A stretch of DNA of 64,000 nucleotides from positions 3,410,001-3,474,000 of the forward strand of contig NZ_CP060497.1 in the NCBI RefSeq assembly GCF_014334135.1. The letters are read 5' to 3'. How positions within the stretch are numbered: position 1 is the stretch's first letter; every line of letters starts with the position of its first letter. The translations under genes were made by a program, and so were the position numbers. Below the pieces are notes generated by a model. That model was not told where the DNA came from, made no database searches, and saw only the letters and a program-made list of their open reading frames with translations. This DNA comes from Olivibacter sp. SDN3. GTDB lineage: Bacteria; Bacteroidota; Bacteroidia; Sphingobacteriales; Sphingobacteriaceae. Below are positions 1 to 8,167 of the stretch, piece after piece.

Positions 1-150
1 GGCCAGAACCTGCTAACTTTTACGAAGTATTCCTGGTGGGATCCAGAGGTGAATACCCGCGGTGGTGGTAATTCTACCGCGCAGGGCTTTGATTATTATA
101 GCTATCCAACAGCAAAAACGGTTACGTTCGGCATGAGGGCTAATTTCTAA
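1..150 (+). CDS. SusC-like TonB-dependent receptor, C-terminal end only
   Basis: Frame 1 is open from the window edge to TAA at 148-150 and encodes 49 residues. The end reads ATAKTVTFG-like (PTAKTVTFGMRANF) and finishes in an aromatic residue, which is the usual last outer-membrane beta strand of SusC/RagA receptors. It lies 16 bp upstream of a susD gene, the standard susC-susD order. The receptor would import oligosaccharides across the outer membrane with the SusD lid. The rest of the gene lies outside the window, so substrate and plug domain cannot be judged. Confidence 0.85.
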   Translation, partial: GQNLLTFTKYSWWDPEVNTRGGGNSTAQGFDYYSYPTAKTVTFGMRANF

Positions 151-166
151 CAAAAAATTATTTACA

Positions 167-1609
167 ATGAAAACGATATCCTATATCGCCATACTTATGC
201 TGCTCACAGCTTGTCAGAAGACACTGACAGAGCAGCCCAAATCGCTTTCCGTAGAAAACTTCTATAATTCACCTGCCGAAGTGGAAGCAGCGGTAAATGC
301 GGCCTATGCACCACTTCGGAATGTCGATGGTTTAGGCGGAACCTATCTGCCGCAGGTAGAATCTTATGTGGATTATGCTTATGGGCGTGGCAGTTACGGC
401 CCTTTGAGTGAGTTTCAAGGGCTGGACCCCACGAACATTACCCGTACGCAGACCATGTGGAACTTATTTTACCTGTCTATCAGAAATGCCAATCTAGTGA
501 TCGCAAACGCGCCCAATGGCGAGAACCTATCTGCCGAAGATATCGCCAGTTATGTGGCTGAAGCACGATTCATCCGGGCGCTGGACTATTTTTTTCTGGT
601 GCGGCATTGGGGAGCGGTGATTCTGCGTACAGAAGCAAATGCAGAGGAGGAAGCTGCACCTAAAAGCAGCCCTGAGGCCGTATATGCCCTAATTGAAGAA
701 GATCTCCTATTTGCAGAACAAAATCTGCCAACCAATGCGGCATATGCGGGTAAACCATCTTTGTGGGCGGCAAAAACCTTGCTGGCAGATGTTTATTTTT
801 ACCAGCATAAATATGCGGAGGCCGCCGCCAAGGCAGAGGAAGTGATCACCAATGGGCCTTACAGTCTGGTTCCGGTGAGCACTGCAGACGATTTTATCGA
901 TATTTACGGTCCGGATGTGATCAATACGCCGGAAGAAATATTTTATCTGAAGTTTTCCAAACTGGGAAATAACCAAGGTTGGTTTACCGTCATGTTTTTT
1001 CACATCCCGGGTAGCGATATGCATGGGAATGGTGGCTATTATGCCTTGTACACCAGTACGGATAATCCGGTGTACCAGTCTTGGGATGATCGCGATCTCC
1101 GCAAGGCCTATAACTGGTATTCATGGGATATCGGCTTGGGAAATACGAGCCTGCTATCAAAAAAATTTATCGATCCCACTGCGGTGGGCAATAACGGGGC
1201 TTCTAATGACTATCCTTTGTACCGTTACGCCGATCTGTTGCTTATTCATGCCGAGGCGGCCGCACACGCAAATGGTGCGCCCAACGCACAGGCTATCGAA
1301 AGCTTGAATAGCGTACATAGAAGAGCGTATGGTTATAATCCTGCACAGGCAAGTGAAGTCGATTTCCAATTAGGTGATTATGATCTCGCATCTTTTCTGG
1401 ATCTGGTACTTCAGGAAAGGGGTTATGAAACGCAAATGGAGGGAAAGCGTTGGTTGGATCTGAATCGTACGGGAAAGGTTCGGGAAATTATTCGTGAAGC
1501 TACCGGTAAAGATATTGCTGAAAGACATTTTCTGTGGCCCATACCGGTATCTGAGATGAATTTTAATGAAGCGTTGAATCCGGCAACTGATCAAAATCCT
1601 GGTTATTAA
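167..1609 (+). CDS. SusD/RagB-family glycan-binding lipoprotein
   Basis: A 480-residue surface lipoprotein. The N-terminus is a short hydrophobic signal with a lipobox ending at Cys16 (LLTAC). Family hallmarks are the early LSVENFYNSPAEVEAAVNAAY segment, the helical repeat region around residues 120-220 (ARFIRALDYFFLVRHWG) and the C-terminal part with ERGYETQMEGKRWLDLNRTG and a closing LNPATDQNPGY. SusD proteins cap the SusC barrel and bind glycan at the cell surface. The stop codon overlaps the next gene's start (TAATG at 1607-1611), so translation with the GH2 enzyme is probably coupled. The upstream sequence is A-rich without a Shine-Dalgarno site, as is normal in this phylum. Confidence 0.93.
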   Translation: MKTISYIAILMLLTACQKTLTEQPKSLSVENFYNSPAEVEAAVNAAYAPLRNVDGLGGTYLPQVESYVDYAYGRGSYGPLSEFQGLDPTNITRTQTMWNLFYLSIRNANLVIANAPNGENLSAEDIASYVAEARFIRALDYFFLVRHWGAVILRTEANAEEEAAPKSSPEAVYALIEEDLLFAEQNLPTNAAYAGKPSLWAAKTLLADVYFYQHKYAEAAAKAEEVITNGPYSLVPVSTADDFIDIYGPDVINTPEEIFYLKFSKLGNNQGWFTVMFFHIPGSDMHGNGGYYALYTSTDNPVYQSWDDRDLRKAYNWYSWDIGLGNTSLLSKKFIDPTAVGNNGASNDYPLYRYADLLLIHAEAAAHANGAPNAQAIESLNSVHRRAYGYNPAQASEVDFQLGDYDLASFLDLVLQERGYETQMEGKRWLDLNRTGKVREIIREATGKDIAERHFLWPIPVSEMNFNEALNPATDQNPGY

Positions 1610-4473
1610 TGGCGTTTAAAATGAAAGATATACTGCTTAACCTACTGTGGATATATTGCTGTGCTATAGTTTGTGCACAGCCGGATAAGGAGACACATGA
1701 ACTTTGGCAACCCTATCGCATTAGCCCGAGAGCTGCCGCGCAACAGGTGGATATCAGCGGAACCTGGGAGCTGGCTTATACCGACCGGCCTATTGAGGCT
1801 TTCGATGATTTGAAAGATAAACAGGAGGCCTTTGCTACGGAAGTGCCCAATTCGGTACATTGGTCGCTTTATAAAGCGGGCAAACTGCCGCATCCTTATG
1901 CACATCTGAATGCACAACAATATCGCTGGGTAGAGGCAAAGGTTTGGTATTACAGCAAAAAGGTGGAGATGCCAAAAAGAGAACAGCAGATGCGCGCTTT
2001 TTTGTCTTTCGACGGTATCGACTATTTCTCCAGAGTTTGGTTAAACGGGGAGCTGCTTGGCTCGCACGAAGGTATGTTTGGCGGGCCGGTGCTGGAAATT
2101 TCGGATAAACTGCATTGGGAGGGTAGCAATGAGATCGTTGTGGAGGTTAAAGCTGCCAATTGGGGCAAGATGGGTGATAATTTTACCGAACTCAACCGCA
2201 CCAATTCGGGGGAGTTTGATTACAGCAAATTCAATGGCTTCAACCCCCGGAAGAGTGGAAAGATCGTCCGCCCATGGGTAATTGGCGGAGGCTCTGGAAC
2301 GGAAGCTTTCTTTGTGCTGGGCATGTGGCAGCAGGTGCGCATTGATTTGGTACCGCCCGTGCATGTGGAACGACCTTATTTGACAACAGAGGCAATTGCG
2401 TCGGATGAAGCGACCTTGCAGTTCGCATGCGAGCTTTTTGCCAACAAAACGTCACTGGATTTTTCCTTACATCCCTGGCATAATACGCAGATCAACCACC
2501 CCGATGAGAAAGGTAATGTGTTGGCCCCACTACAGAAAAATGTGCAACTTACGCTCAATTTCCTGAGCCATGGGCAGCAGGTACATTCGTTGAGCTGGGA
2601 ATCTGAGGTGATCGAGGGGAAAAGCTGGGTGGAAAAGCAACTGAAGTTGCCGAACCCGAAGCTTTGGTACCCTAATGGATTGGGCGAAGCACATGTTTAT
2701 GCTGTGGAACTGCTTGTAGAACAGGATGGAAAATTAATCGATCAGCTGAACTTTGACTATGGTGTACGAAGTATCGGGCGTAAACGCACTACTTCCGTGC
2801 GAACAGCCGATAATTGGGAAGACTGGCAGTTTGTGGTGAATAATAAACCCATTTTCGTAAAGGGTATGAATTGGACGCCTGCAGATTTACTCTTGGACTT
2901 AAGTGAAGAGCGGTACCGATGGGCATTGCAGGCCATGAAAGATATGGGCGTGCAGCTCGTTCGGGTATGGGGCGGTGGCTTATTGGAGACGGAGACCTTC
3001 TACAAGCTTTGCAATGAGCTGGGCATTATGGTATGGCAGGATTTTCCCATCGGTAATCAGGATACGCCAGACTATCCGCAGGATATCTGGGAAGCACAGG
3101 TGGTGCAGAATATTATCCGCTTACGCAATCATCCTTCGCTTGTAGTCTGGTGCGGGGGGAATGAATTCAACCCCTATTCCTTCGGCAATGCAGCTTCGAT
3201 CGGTATCCTGGAACGAAACCTTACCATTTTTGATCCGAGCCGTTTGTTTTTGCGCACCTCTCCGGATGGCGGTTCGGCACATGTCTATCCGGATATGGAT
3301 CCGAATTGGTACAAAGTGAGTTACCGGAATGAACCTTGGATTGCCGAAACCGGTATGCACAGTATGCCGGAAGCAAAGCTCTTTTATGAACTCGTGGATT
3401 CCAATGAATTTTTCGGTCTGGGAAAAATGTGGGAAAAGGATTTTGCTGCAAAGCATCCGGAGTTTATCCATCATTTTACCGAATATGGCCCGGCGCGGGT
3501 GCCGCGCATGTTGAGTAGGGCCTCGCATTTCAATAATATGCAAGATCCCAGCATCGAAGAGATTACCGAGGCATCGCAGGTGGGGGCGGGTGAATGGTAT
3601 CAGGTGATGGCCGAAGGCGTTCAGGCAAATTATCCCGTAACCACCGGTTTGATGCCCTGGGTCTTCAAAAGGCATTGGCCGGTTATTGCTATACAGTTGA
3701 TGGATTGGTTCGGTCAGGCGGGGGCACCCTACTATTTTCTGAAGCGCACCTATGAGCCTACGCATGTGATGCTTGATCTGCCACGTTTACTCTTTAAGCC
3801 AGGGGAGCAGATAAGGCTTTCGCCCAAGGTGCTGCATGGGCCATATGAAGCCATACCGAAAGCCAACATACGGGTAACTTATATGGACGATACTTTCCAT
3901 GAGCTCGCGGTACGGGAGCAGTCGCTGGATATTGCCGAAGGCACTGGTGTGCACGAACTGGCAATGGATAGTTTGGCTATAGCTGACGATTATCGGGATA
4001 GGTTTCTTTTCCTGATCGTAGAACTTTTCGATCAAAACGGTAAAAAGATATCGCAGTCGCAATATAACCTGCGCGTACTGGCGCAATTAAACGATGCAGC
4101 TTTATACCGTTCTTATTTGGAGGAGCCTATTCCCTGGATCACGCTCGAAAAAGGGCCCTGGCTCAAGCCGCGTGTGGCGAAATCGTCCACTGCATTGTCT
4201 TTGGTTTTGCTTGATCAACGGGAAGAAGATGGCTTGATGCTCATCAGCTGCAAGGTGAAGAATGAAGGAAAAAAGCCGGCCTTTATGACTACTGTGGATA
4301 TAGGAGGTGTTAAAAGGGTTTTTGTTGCCGATGATAATTATTTTTGGTTAGCACCGGGCGAAGAGCGCACGCTGACATTAAAAATCAATTGGCGGGAAAG
4401 CGTAAAAGGAAAGCAGGCGATAATAACGGTTGATGCCTGGAATGCAAAAAGGCAAGTGATTAAACTTGAATAG
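1609..4473 (+). CDS. Glycoside hydrolase family 2, beta-mannosidase-like (intact catalytic pair)
   Basis: A 954-residue enzyme with a signal peptide (cleavage probably after VCAQ, about residue 24). An N-terminal jelly-roll domain (about 50-240, LPHPYAHLNAQQYRWVE and VWLNGELLGSHEGMFGG) is followed by an Ig-like domain and a TIM barrel from about 430. The likely acid/base is Glu519 in WCGGNE and the likely nucleophile is Glu580 in IAETGMHS. The layout matches the beta-mannosidase/exo-glucosaminidase branch of GH2 rather than beta-galactosidase. It should act in the periplasm on oligosaccharides delivered by the preceding SusC/D pair. It has a paralogue at 8168-11044 of similar length and layout, which lacks the acid/base. 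The sugar specificity cannot be read from the sequence. Confidence 0.88.
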   Translation: MAFKMKDILLNLLWIYCCAIVCAQPDKETHELWQPYRISPRAAAQQVDISGTWELAYTDRPIEAFDDLKDKQEAFATEVPNSVHWSLYKAGKLPHPYAHLNAQQYRWVEAKVWYYSKKVEMPKREQQMRAFLSFDGIDYFSRVWLNGELLGSHEGMFGGPVLEISDKLHWEGSNEIVVEVKAANWGKMGDNFTELNRTNSGEFDYSKFNGFNPRKSGKIVRPWVIGGGSGTEAFFVLGMWQQVRIDLVPPVHVERPYLTTEAIASDEATLQFACELFANKTSLDFSLHPWHNTQINHPDEKGNVLAPLQKNVQLTLNFLSHGQQVHSLSWESEVIEGKSWVEKQLKLPNPKLWYPNGLGEAHVYAVELLVEQDGKLIDQLNFDYGVRSIGRKRTTSVRTADNWEDWQFVVNNKPIFVKGMNWTPADLLLDLSEERYRWALQAMKDMGVQLVRVWGGGLLETETFYKLCNELGIMVWQDFPIGNQDTPDYPQDIWEAQVVQNIIRLRNHPSLVVWCGGNEFNPYSFGNAASIGILERNLTIFDPSRLFLRTSPDGGSAHVYPDMDPNWYKVSYRNEPWIAETGMHSMPEAKLFYELVDSNEFFGLGKMWEKDFAAKHPEFIHHFTEYGPARVPRMLSRASHFNNMQDPSIEEITEASQVGAGEWYQVMAEGVQANYPVTTGLMPWVFKRHWPVIAIQLMDWFGQAGAPYYFLKRTYEPTHVMLDLPRLLFKPGEQIRLSPKVLHGPYEAIPKANIRVTYMDDTFHELAVREQSLDIAEGTGVHELAMDSLAIADDYRDRFLFLIVELFDQNGKKISQSQYNLRVLAQLNDAALYRSYLEEPIPWITLEKGPWLKPRVAKSSTALSLVLLDQREEDGLMLISCKVKNEGKKPAFMTTVDIGGVKRVFVADDNYFWLAPGEERTLTLKINWRESVKGKQAIITVDAWNAKRQVIKLE

Positions 4474-4497
4474 ATACCTAGATACAAATAAGCGAAT

Positions 4498-5298
4498 ATG
4501 AATGCGCATAGCAAGCACAGGAAAACGGCCCTGGTAACAGGCGCCTCCAGCGGAATTGGCAAAGCCATCGCTATACAGTTAGCACATAAGGGTTGGAACA
4601 TATTGCTTCACCACTTCGGGGATGAACGAACGGCCGGGGAGGTATTGGAAGAAATCTTGCAAGGGGGTGGAGAAGGGCATATGCTGACAGCAGATCTGGG
4701 AGATCCCAGCCAGGTAAAGGGCTTGGCAGCCGAAGCCCGGAAGCTATCGGGCGGTGTAGATTTGCTGGTTAACAATGCAGGAGTGTCTTATAAAAAACAT
4801 TTTTTGGATCATACGCTAGAGGACATCGATCACTTCACGAAAGTCAATTTTCGAGGAACGGTATTATTAACGCAGGCCATTGCCCTGCAGATGGTGGAGC
4901 AGGAACGACCGGGCGCTATTTATACGCTTACTTCGGTCAATGCGATACGGCCTGGAATCGGACACAGTGTCTATGGTGCTACCAAGGGTGCTTTGGAAAC
5001 CTTAATGAAGGGCGTGGCGGTGGAATTAGCACCCCATGGCATCCGGGTGAACACCTTGGTCATAGGTGCTATTAAAACGGCAATTAACGAAGCTGTTTGG
5101 CATGATGCGGAGAAGCGGCAAGCGGTAGAGCAGCATATTCCCTTAGGCAGAATGGGCGAGGTGGAAGATATAGCTGCTATCGTGGCACAACTCGTTGATC
5201 ACGATAGGTATATGACGGGATCGAGTATAACCATTGACGGCGGATGGCTTGCCAAGGCAGGTTTTGCGTCTGCTAAACCTTATGGCGATGAAGAATAG
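4498..5298 (+). CDS. SDR-family NAD(P)-dependent oxidoreductase (sugar dehydrogenase type)
   Basis: A 266-residue classical short-chain dehydrogenase. Seen: the cofactor motif TGASSGIG near residues 15-22, NNAG near 97-100, and the catalytic Tyr-x3-Lys in SVYGATKGA with a Ser upstream. The C-terminal MTGSSITIDGGW is the usual end of the fold. The closest-looking relatives are glucose 1-dehydrogenase and 3-oxoacyl reductase-like SDRs. No signal peptide is visible, so it is cytoplasmic. In this operon it most plausibly oxidises an imported sugar to a lactone or acid before the dehydratase at 11077. Its last 17 bases overlap the MFS transporter start. Family is sure; substrate is inference. Confidence 0.9.
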   Translation: MNAHSKHRKTALVTGASSGIGKAIAIQLAHKGWNILLHHFGDERTAGEVLEEILQGGGEGHMLTADLGDPSQVKGLAAEARKLSGGVDLLVNNAGVSYKKHFLDHTLEDIDHFTKVNFRGTVLLTQAIALQMVEQERPGAIYTLTSVNAIRPGIGHSVYGATKGALETLMKGVAVELAPHGIRVNTLVIGAIKTAINEAVWHDAEKRQAVEQHIPLGRMGEVEDIAAIVAQLVDHDRYMTGSSITIDGGWLAKAGFASAKPYGDEE

Positions 5299-6529
5299 AC
5301 ATAAATGGGAACCTTTATTATGGCTGTGGTTGGCTTTTTTTCTCAACCAGGCAGATAGGCAGATATTCGGCGTGGTATTGCCTTTAATTAAGGTGGATCT
5401 TGATTTGACTGACACCGAACTGGGGCTTATTGCATCCGCACTTATCTGGGCATATGGCCTGCTGGTACCCATTGCTGGTTTTGTGGGCGACCGCTATAGT
5501 CGCAGAAACCTGATCGGTTTTTGTTTATTCTTTTGGAGTACGGCAACACTTTTAACGGGTTTTTGCCATACCGTTATGCAGTTTGTACTGCTGCGGGGTA
5601 TTGCAACCGGCGGCGGTGAGGCTTTCTATGCACCGGCGGCCAATGCCTATATCAGTGAAAGGTACCAAAAGCAACGCTCTTTTGCGCTATCACTACATCA
5701 GAGTGCCGTTTACTTTGGTATCGTGCTAAGTGGTTTGATTGCCGGCAGGATAGCCGAAAGCTACGGTTGGCGAAATGCTTTTTACGTCTTTGGCGCGATG
5801 GGCGTGTTGCTCGCGGTGGTGATCTTCCTCCGGATGGCCAAAGATTTGCCTCAACAGGTGGAAGATAAAGTAAGCATCGCAAGCACACTGGCCATCATTG
5901 GTAAAAAGCCTACCGTGCTCTTACTCACTTTTGCCTTTGGATGTATGGTATTTGTAAACGTCGGTTACCTGACCTGGATGCCCTCCTTACTGGTAGAAAA
6001 ATTTAACCTGTCTATTCCGTCCGCTGGCTTCAACTCCATGATTTATCATCATGTGGGTGCATTTACGGGGGTAATTATTGGTGGCTATGTATCGGATAGA
6101 TTAGCTAGGAAGACGGGCAAAAACCGACTGACCTTGCAAGCAATCGCGCTGGCCTGTGGTGTGCCTTTTATATACTTTGTCGGGGCGGCAGGCACAATCA
6201 TCGAAACTTATCTCACTTTATTTGTTTTCGGTGTTTTCCGGGGCATTTATGACGCTAATATTTTTGCTTCACTGTATGAAGTGATTGCACCTAAGATACG
6301 TTCCTCGGCTGCAGGTGTGATGCTGATGATGGCCTTTTTAGTCGGTTCATTTTCACCCTTGTTAATGGGGATACTCAAACCTTTCTGGGGGCTATCATTC
6401 GCCTTTTCGATGTTAAGCGTGAGTTATGCATTGGGTGCTGTGGCCATAGGCTTGGCGGTAAAGTTTTGCTATGCAAATGATAGTTACCTACCTAAAATAG
6501 CTCCGGCACCTTTAACGATTGATACGTAA
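5282..6529 (+). CDS. MFS transporter, probably acid-sugar or sugar uptake
   Basis: About 415 residues with roughly twelve hydrophobic segments. The loop after TM2 carries GDRYSRRNLIG, a variant of the MFS signature, and the N-terminal LNQADRQIFGVVLPLI resembles the anion:cation symporter branch that includes hexuronate, glucarate and galactonate carriers. I chose ATG 5282 (MAMKNRHKWEP) because the longer reading back to 5234 adds a non-hydrophobic stretch lying wholly in the SDR gene. The overlap with the SDR implies coupled translation. It is the only inner-membrane transporter in the cluster and would bring periplasmic hydrolysis products to the cytoplasmic enzymes. Confidence 0.88.
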   Translation: MAMKNRHKWEPLLWLWLAFFLNQADRQIFGVVLPLIKVDLDLTDTELGLIASALIWAYGLLVPIAGFVGDRYSRRNLIGFCLFFWSTATLLTGFCHTVMQFVLLRGIATGGGEAFYAPAANAYISERYQKQRSFALSLHQSAVYFGIVLSGLIAGRIAESYGWRNAFYVFGAMGVLLAVVIFLRMAKDLPQQVEDKVSIASTLAIIGKKPTVLLLTFAFGCMVFVNVGYLTWMPSLLVEKFNLSIPSAGFNSMIYHHVGAFTGVIIGGYVSDRLARKTGKNRLTLQAIALACGVPFIYFVGAAGTIIETYLTLFVFGVFRGIYDANIFASLYEVIAPKIRSSAAGVMLMMAFLVGSFSPLLMGILKPFWGLSFAFSMLSVSYALGAVAIGLAVKFCYANDSYLPKIAPAPLTIDT

Positions 6530-6593
6530 ATCTGGATAAACAACAGCATTAAATGAAATACAAATAGCATAAAAACTCAACAAACAACAAAAT

Positions 6594-7337
6594 ATGAGCA
6601 TAAACCAATATAAGAAAGAAGTAGGCATGATGAACCTGGATGCCTTAATTAAATTACGCGAGCGTAATGAAAAAATAGCTTTTCCGGTGCCGGATAAAGA
6701 ACTGCTCGAAAGGTTTGAAAAGTTATATACCGGTGCGGTTAACGATGTGTTAAGAGAGTTTTGCCTCTTGAATCAGGCACTACCCCATCACATTCTTCCC
6801 TTGCGGGAATACCGCACGGTTGCGGGCTTGGCTTTTACCGTCAAAAGTGCACCGAATGCCATTATTAGTGGTGAAATGGAATTCCGAACGCAAATGTTAG
6901 ACGAGATGCATGAAGACGCCTTTGTGGTTTGGGACACCAGTGCTGATGAACAGGCTACACTATGGGGCGGTGTTATGACGGCAACGGCCAAAGGTAAAAA
7001 GGTGAAAGCGGCATGCATTGACGGCGGCATTCGCGATACCCACCAGATTTTGGAAGCAGATTTTCCGGTGTTTTATAAATACCGCATTTCGAACGGAAGT
7101 CTTGGGCGCTGCCTGATCAGTCATTACCAGGTCACGATCATCATCGGAAATGTAACGATCAAACCGGGAGATATTATACTCGGTGATATCGATGGTGTTC
7201 TAGTGGTGCCACGGGATATGGCTTATAAGGTGCTTCTCCGGGCCGAAGAGATTCTAAAGAACGAGAAGCAGATCTTTGAATGGGTTAAAAACGGCGAATC
7301 GGTCAAAGATATTAAGGATAAAGGAGGTTACTTTTAA
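6594..7337 (+). CDS. RraA-family protein, probable 2-keto acid aldolase/decarboxylase
   Basis: A 247-residue protein with the RraA-like fold signature: TGAVNDVLREF near residue 45, GGVMTATAKGKKVKAACIDG near 125-144 and the GGIRDT segment with the conserved Arg-Asp, then GDIILGDIDGVLVVPRD. RraA relatives include HMG/CHA aldolases, which use a divalent metal and cleave 4-hydroxy-2-oxo acids to pyruvate, as well as RNase E regulators, which are unlikely here. Beside an acid-sugar dehydratase and a dehydrogenase, cleavage of a 2-keto-3-deoxy acid is the best guess. Alternative starts exist at 6627 and 6630. The C-terminal helix (EEILKNEKQIFEWVKNGES) is longer than in minimal RraA proteins. Confidence 0.85.
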   Translation: MSINQYKKEVGMMNLDALIKLRERNEKIAFPVPDKELLERFEKLYTGAVNDVLREFCLLNQALPHHILPLREYRTVAGLAFTVKSAPNAIISGEMEFRTQMLDEMHEDAFVVWDTSADEQATLWGGVMTATAKGKKVKAACIDGGIRDTHQILEADFPVFYKYRISNGSLGRCLISHYQVTIIIGNVTIKPGDIILGDIDGVLVVPRDMAYKVLLRAEEILKNEKQIFEWVKNGESVKDIKDKGGYF

Positions 7338-7401
7338 TCGGAATAACTATTATTGCTTTTATTATATTAAAATTCATTTCCTTAATAATAAATACGTTAA
7401 T

Positions 7402-8139
7402 ATGATACAGGTGATAAATAGGGCTTTTGATATTTTAGAATTGCTGTCAAAAGAGCCAAAAAAAGTATTCTCACTTACAGAGATCGCTAATGAACTGGAA
7501 TTAAACCATGCTACATGTGCTAATATTATGAAAACTATGGTTCACAGAAATTATATTGAGCAATTAGGGCACAAGAAAGGTTATCGTATTGGTTACATGG
7601 CTTACCAGTTGAGCGGAGAATCTTTGTATGAAAAGGAATTGATTAAGGCCGCAAAAGATGAAATGTATAAATTAACGCATGCACTGAATGAGACCAGTCT
7701 CCTGGGTGTTCGAAGGAAAGATATTCGGGTATCGCTTCATCAGGAAATGTCTGACAATGATCTGATGGTAAAATCCAAGATCGAAAAACATGTTTTCAGC
7801 AGTGCTTCAGGAAGGATGTTGGTAGCCGCATTAGGTGCGGCGGAACGCGAAGATTTTATTAAACAATATGGCTTGCCTACACGTGAATTATGGCCGGAGG
7901 CAAGTACTGCGGCAGGATTTGGGCGGGAAGTGAAGAAAATAATCGAACAGGGCTTTGCCAAGCAGATCAGTGAGGCACATATTGTAGGTTATGCGGTGCC
8001 AATAGCTAAAAAACAACTGGTGGTTGCCAGTTTAAGCGTGTATTTACCAGAAGCCAGAGTGAACGATAAGAAGGAGAAAACCATTGTAAAGGCGCTGAAA
8101 CAGACCGCAACGGCAATTGATAAGAAGCTCGTGACCTGA
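7402..8139 (+). CDS. IclR-family transcriptional regulator
   Basis: About 245 residues. An N-terminal winged helix (residues 1-65: NRAFDILELLSKEP, FSLTEIANELELNHATCANI) is followed by an IclR effector domain (SSASGRMLVAALG, and GYAVPIAKKQLVVASLSVYLP near the end). I start it at ATG 7402 because IclR proteins normally begin a few residues before the RAFDIL segment; the longer reading from 7276 runs through the RraA gene. IclR regulators often bind small organic or sugar acids and control catabolic genes for them. A regulator of this type inside a PUL, in place of an HTCS or a sigma/anti-sigma pair, fits sensing a cytoplasmic acid-sugar intermediate. Confidence 0.88.
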   Translation: MIQVINRAFDILELLSKEPKKVFSLTEIANELELNHATCANIMKTMVHRNYIEQLGHKKGYRIGYMAYQLSGESLYEKELIKAAKDEMYKLTHALNETSLLGVRRKDIRVSLHQEMSDNDLMVKSKIEKHVFSSASGRMLVAALGAAEREDFIKQYGLPTRELWPEASTAAGFGREVKKIIEQGFAKQISEAHIVGYAVPIAKKQLVVASLSVYLPEARVNDKKEKTIVKALKQTATAIDKKLVT

Positions 8140-8167
8140 TCAATGCATGGGCCTAAACGAAAATACC

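Noticed and set aside
6594-7337. RraA-like protein as an RNase E inhibitor
   Set aside because: It is embedded in a sugar-acid catabolic operon and is longer than typical RraA; the aldolase branch of the family fits the context better.
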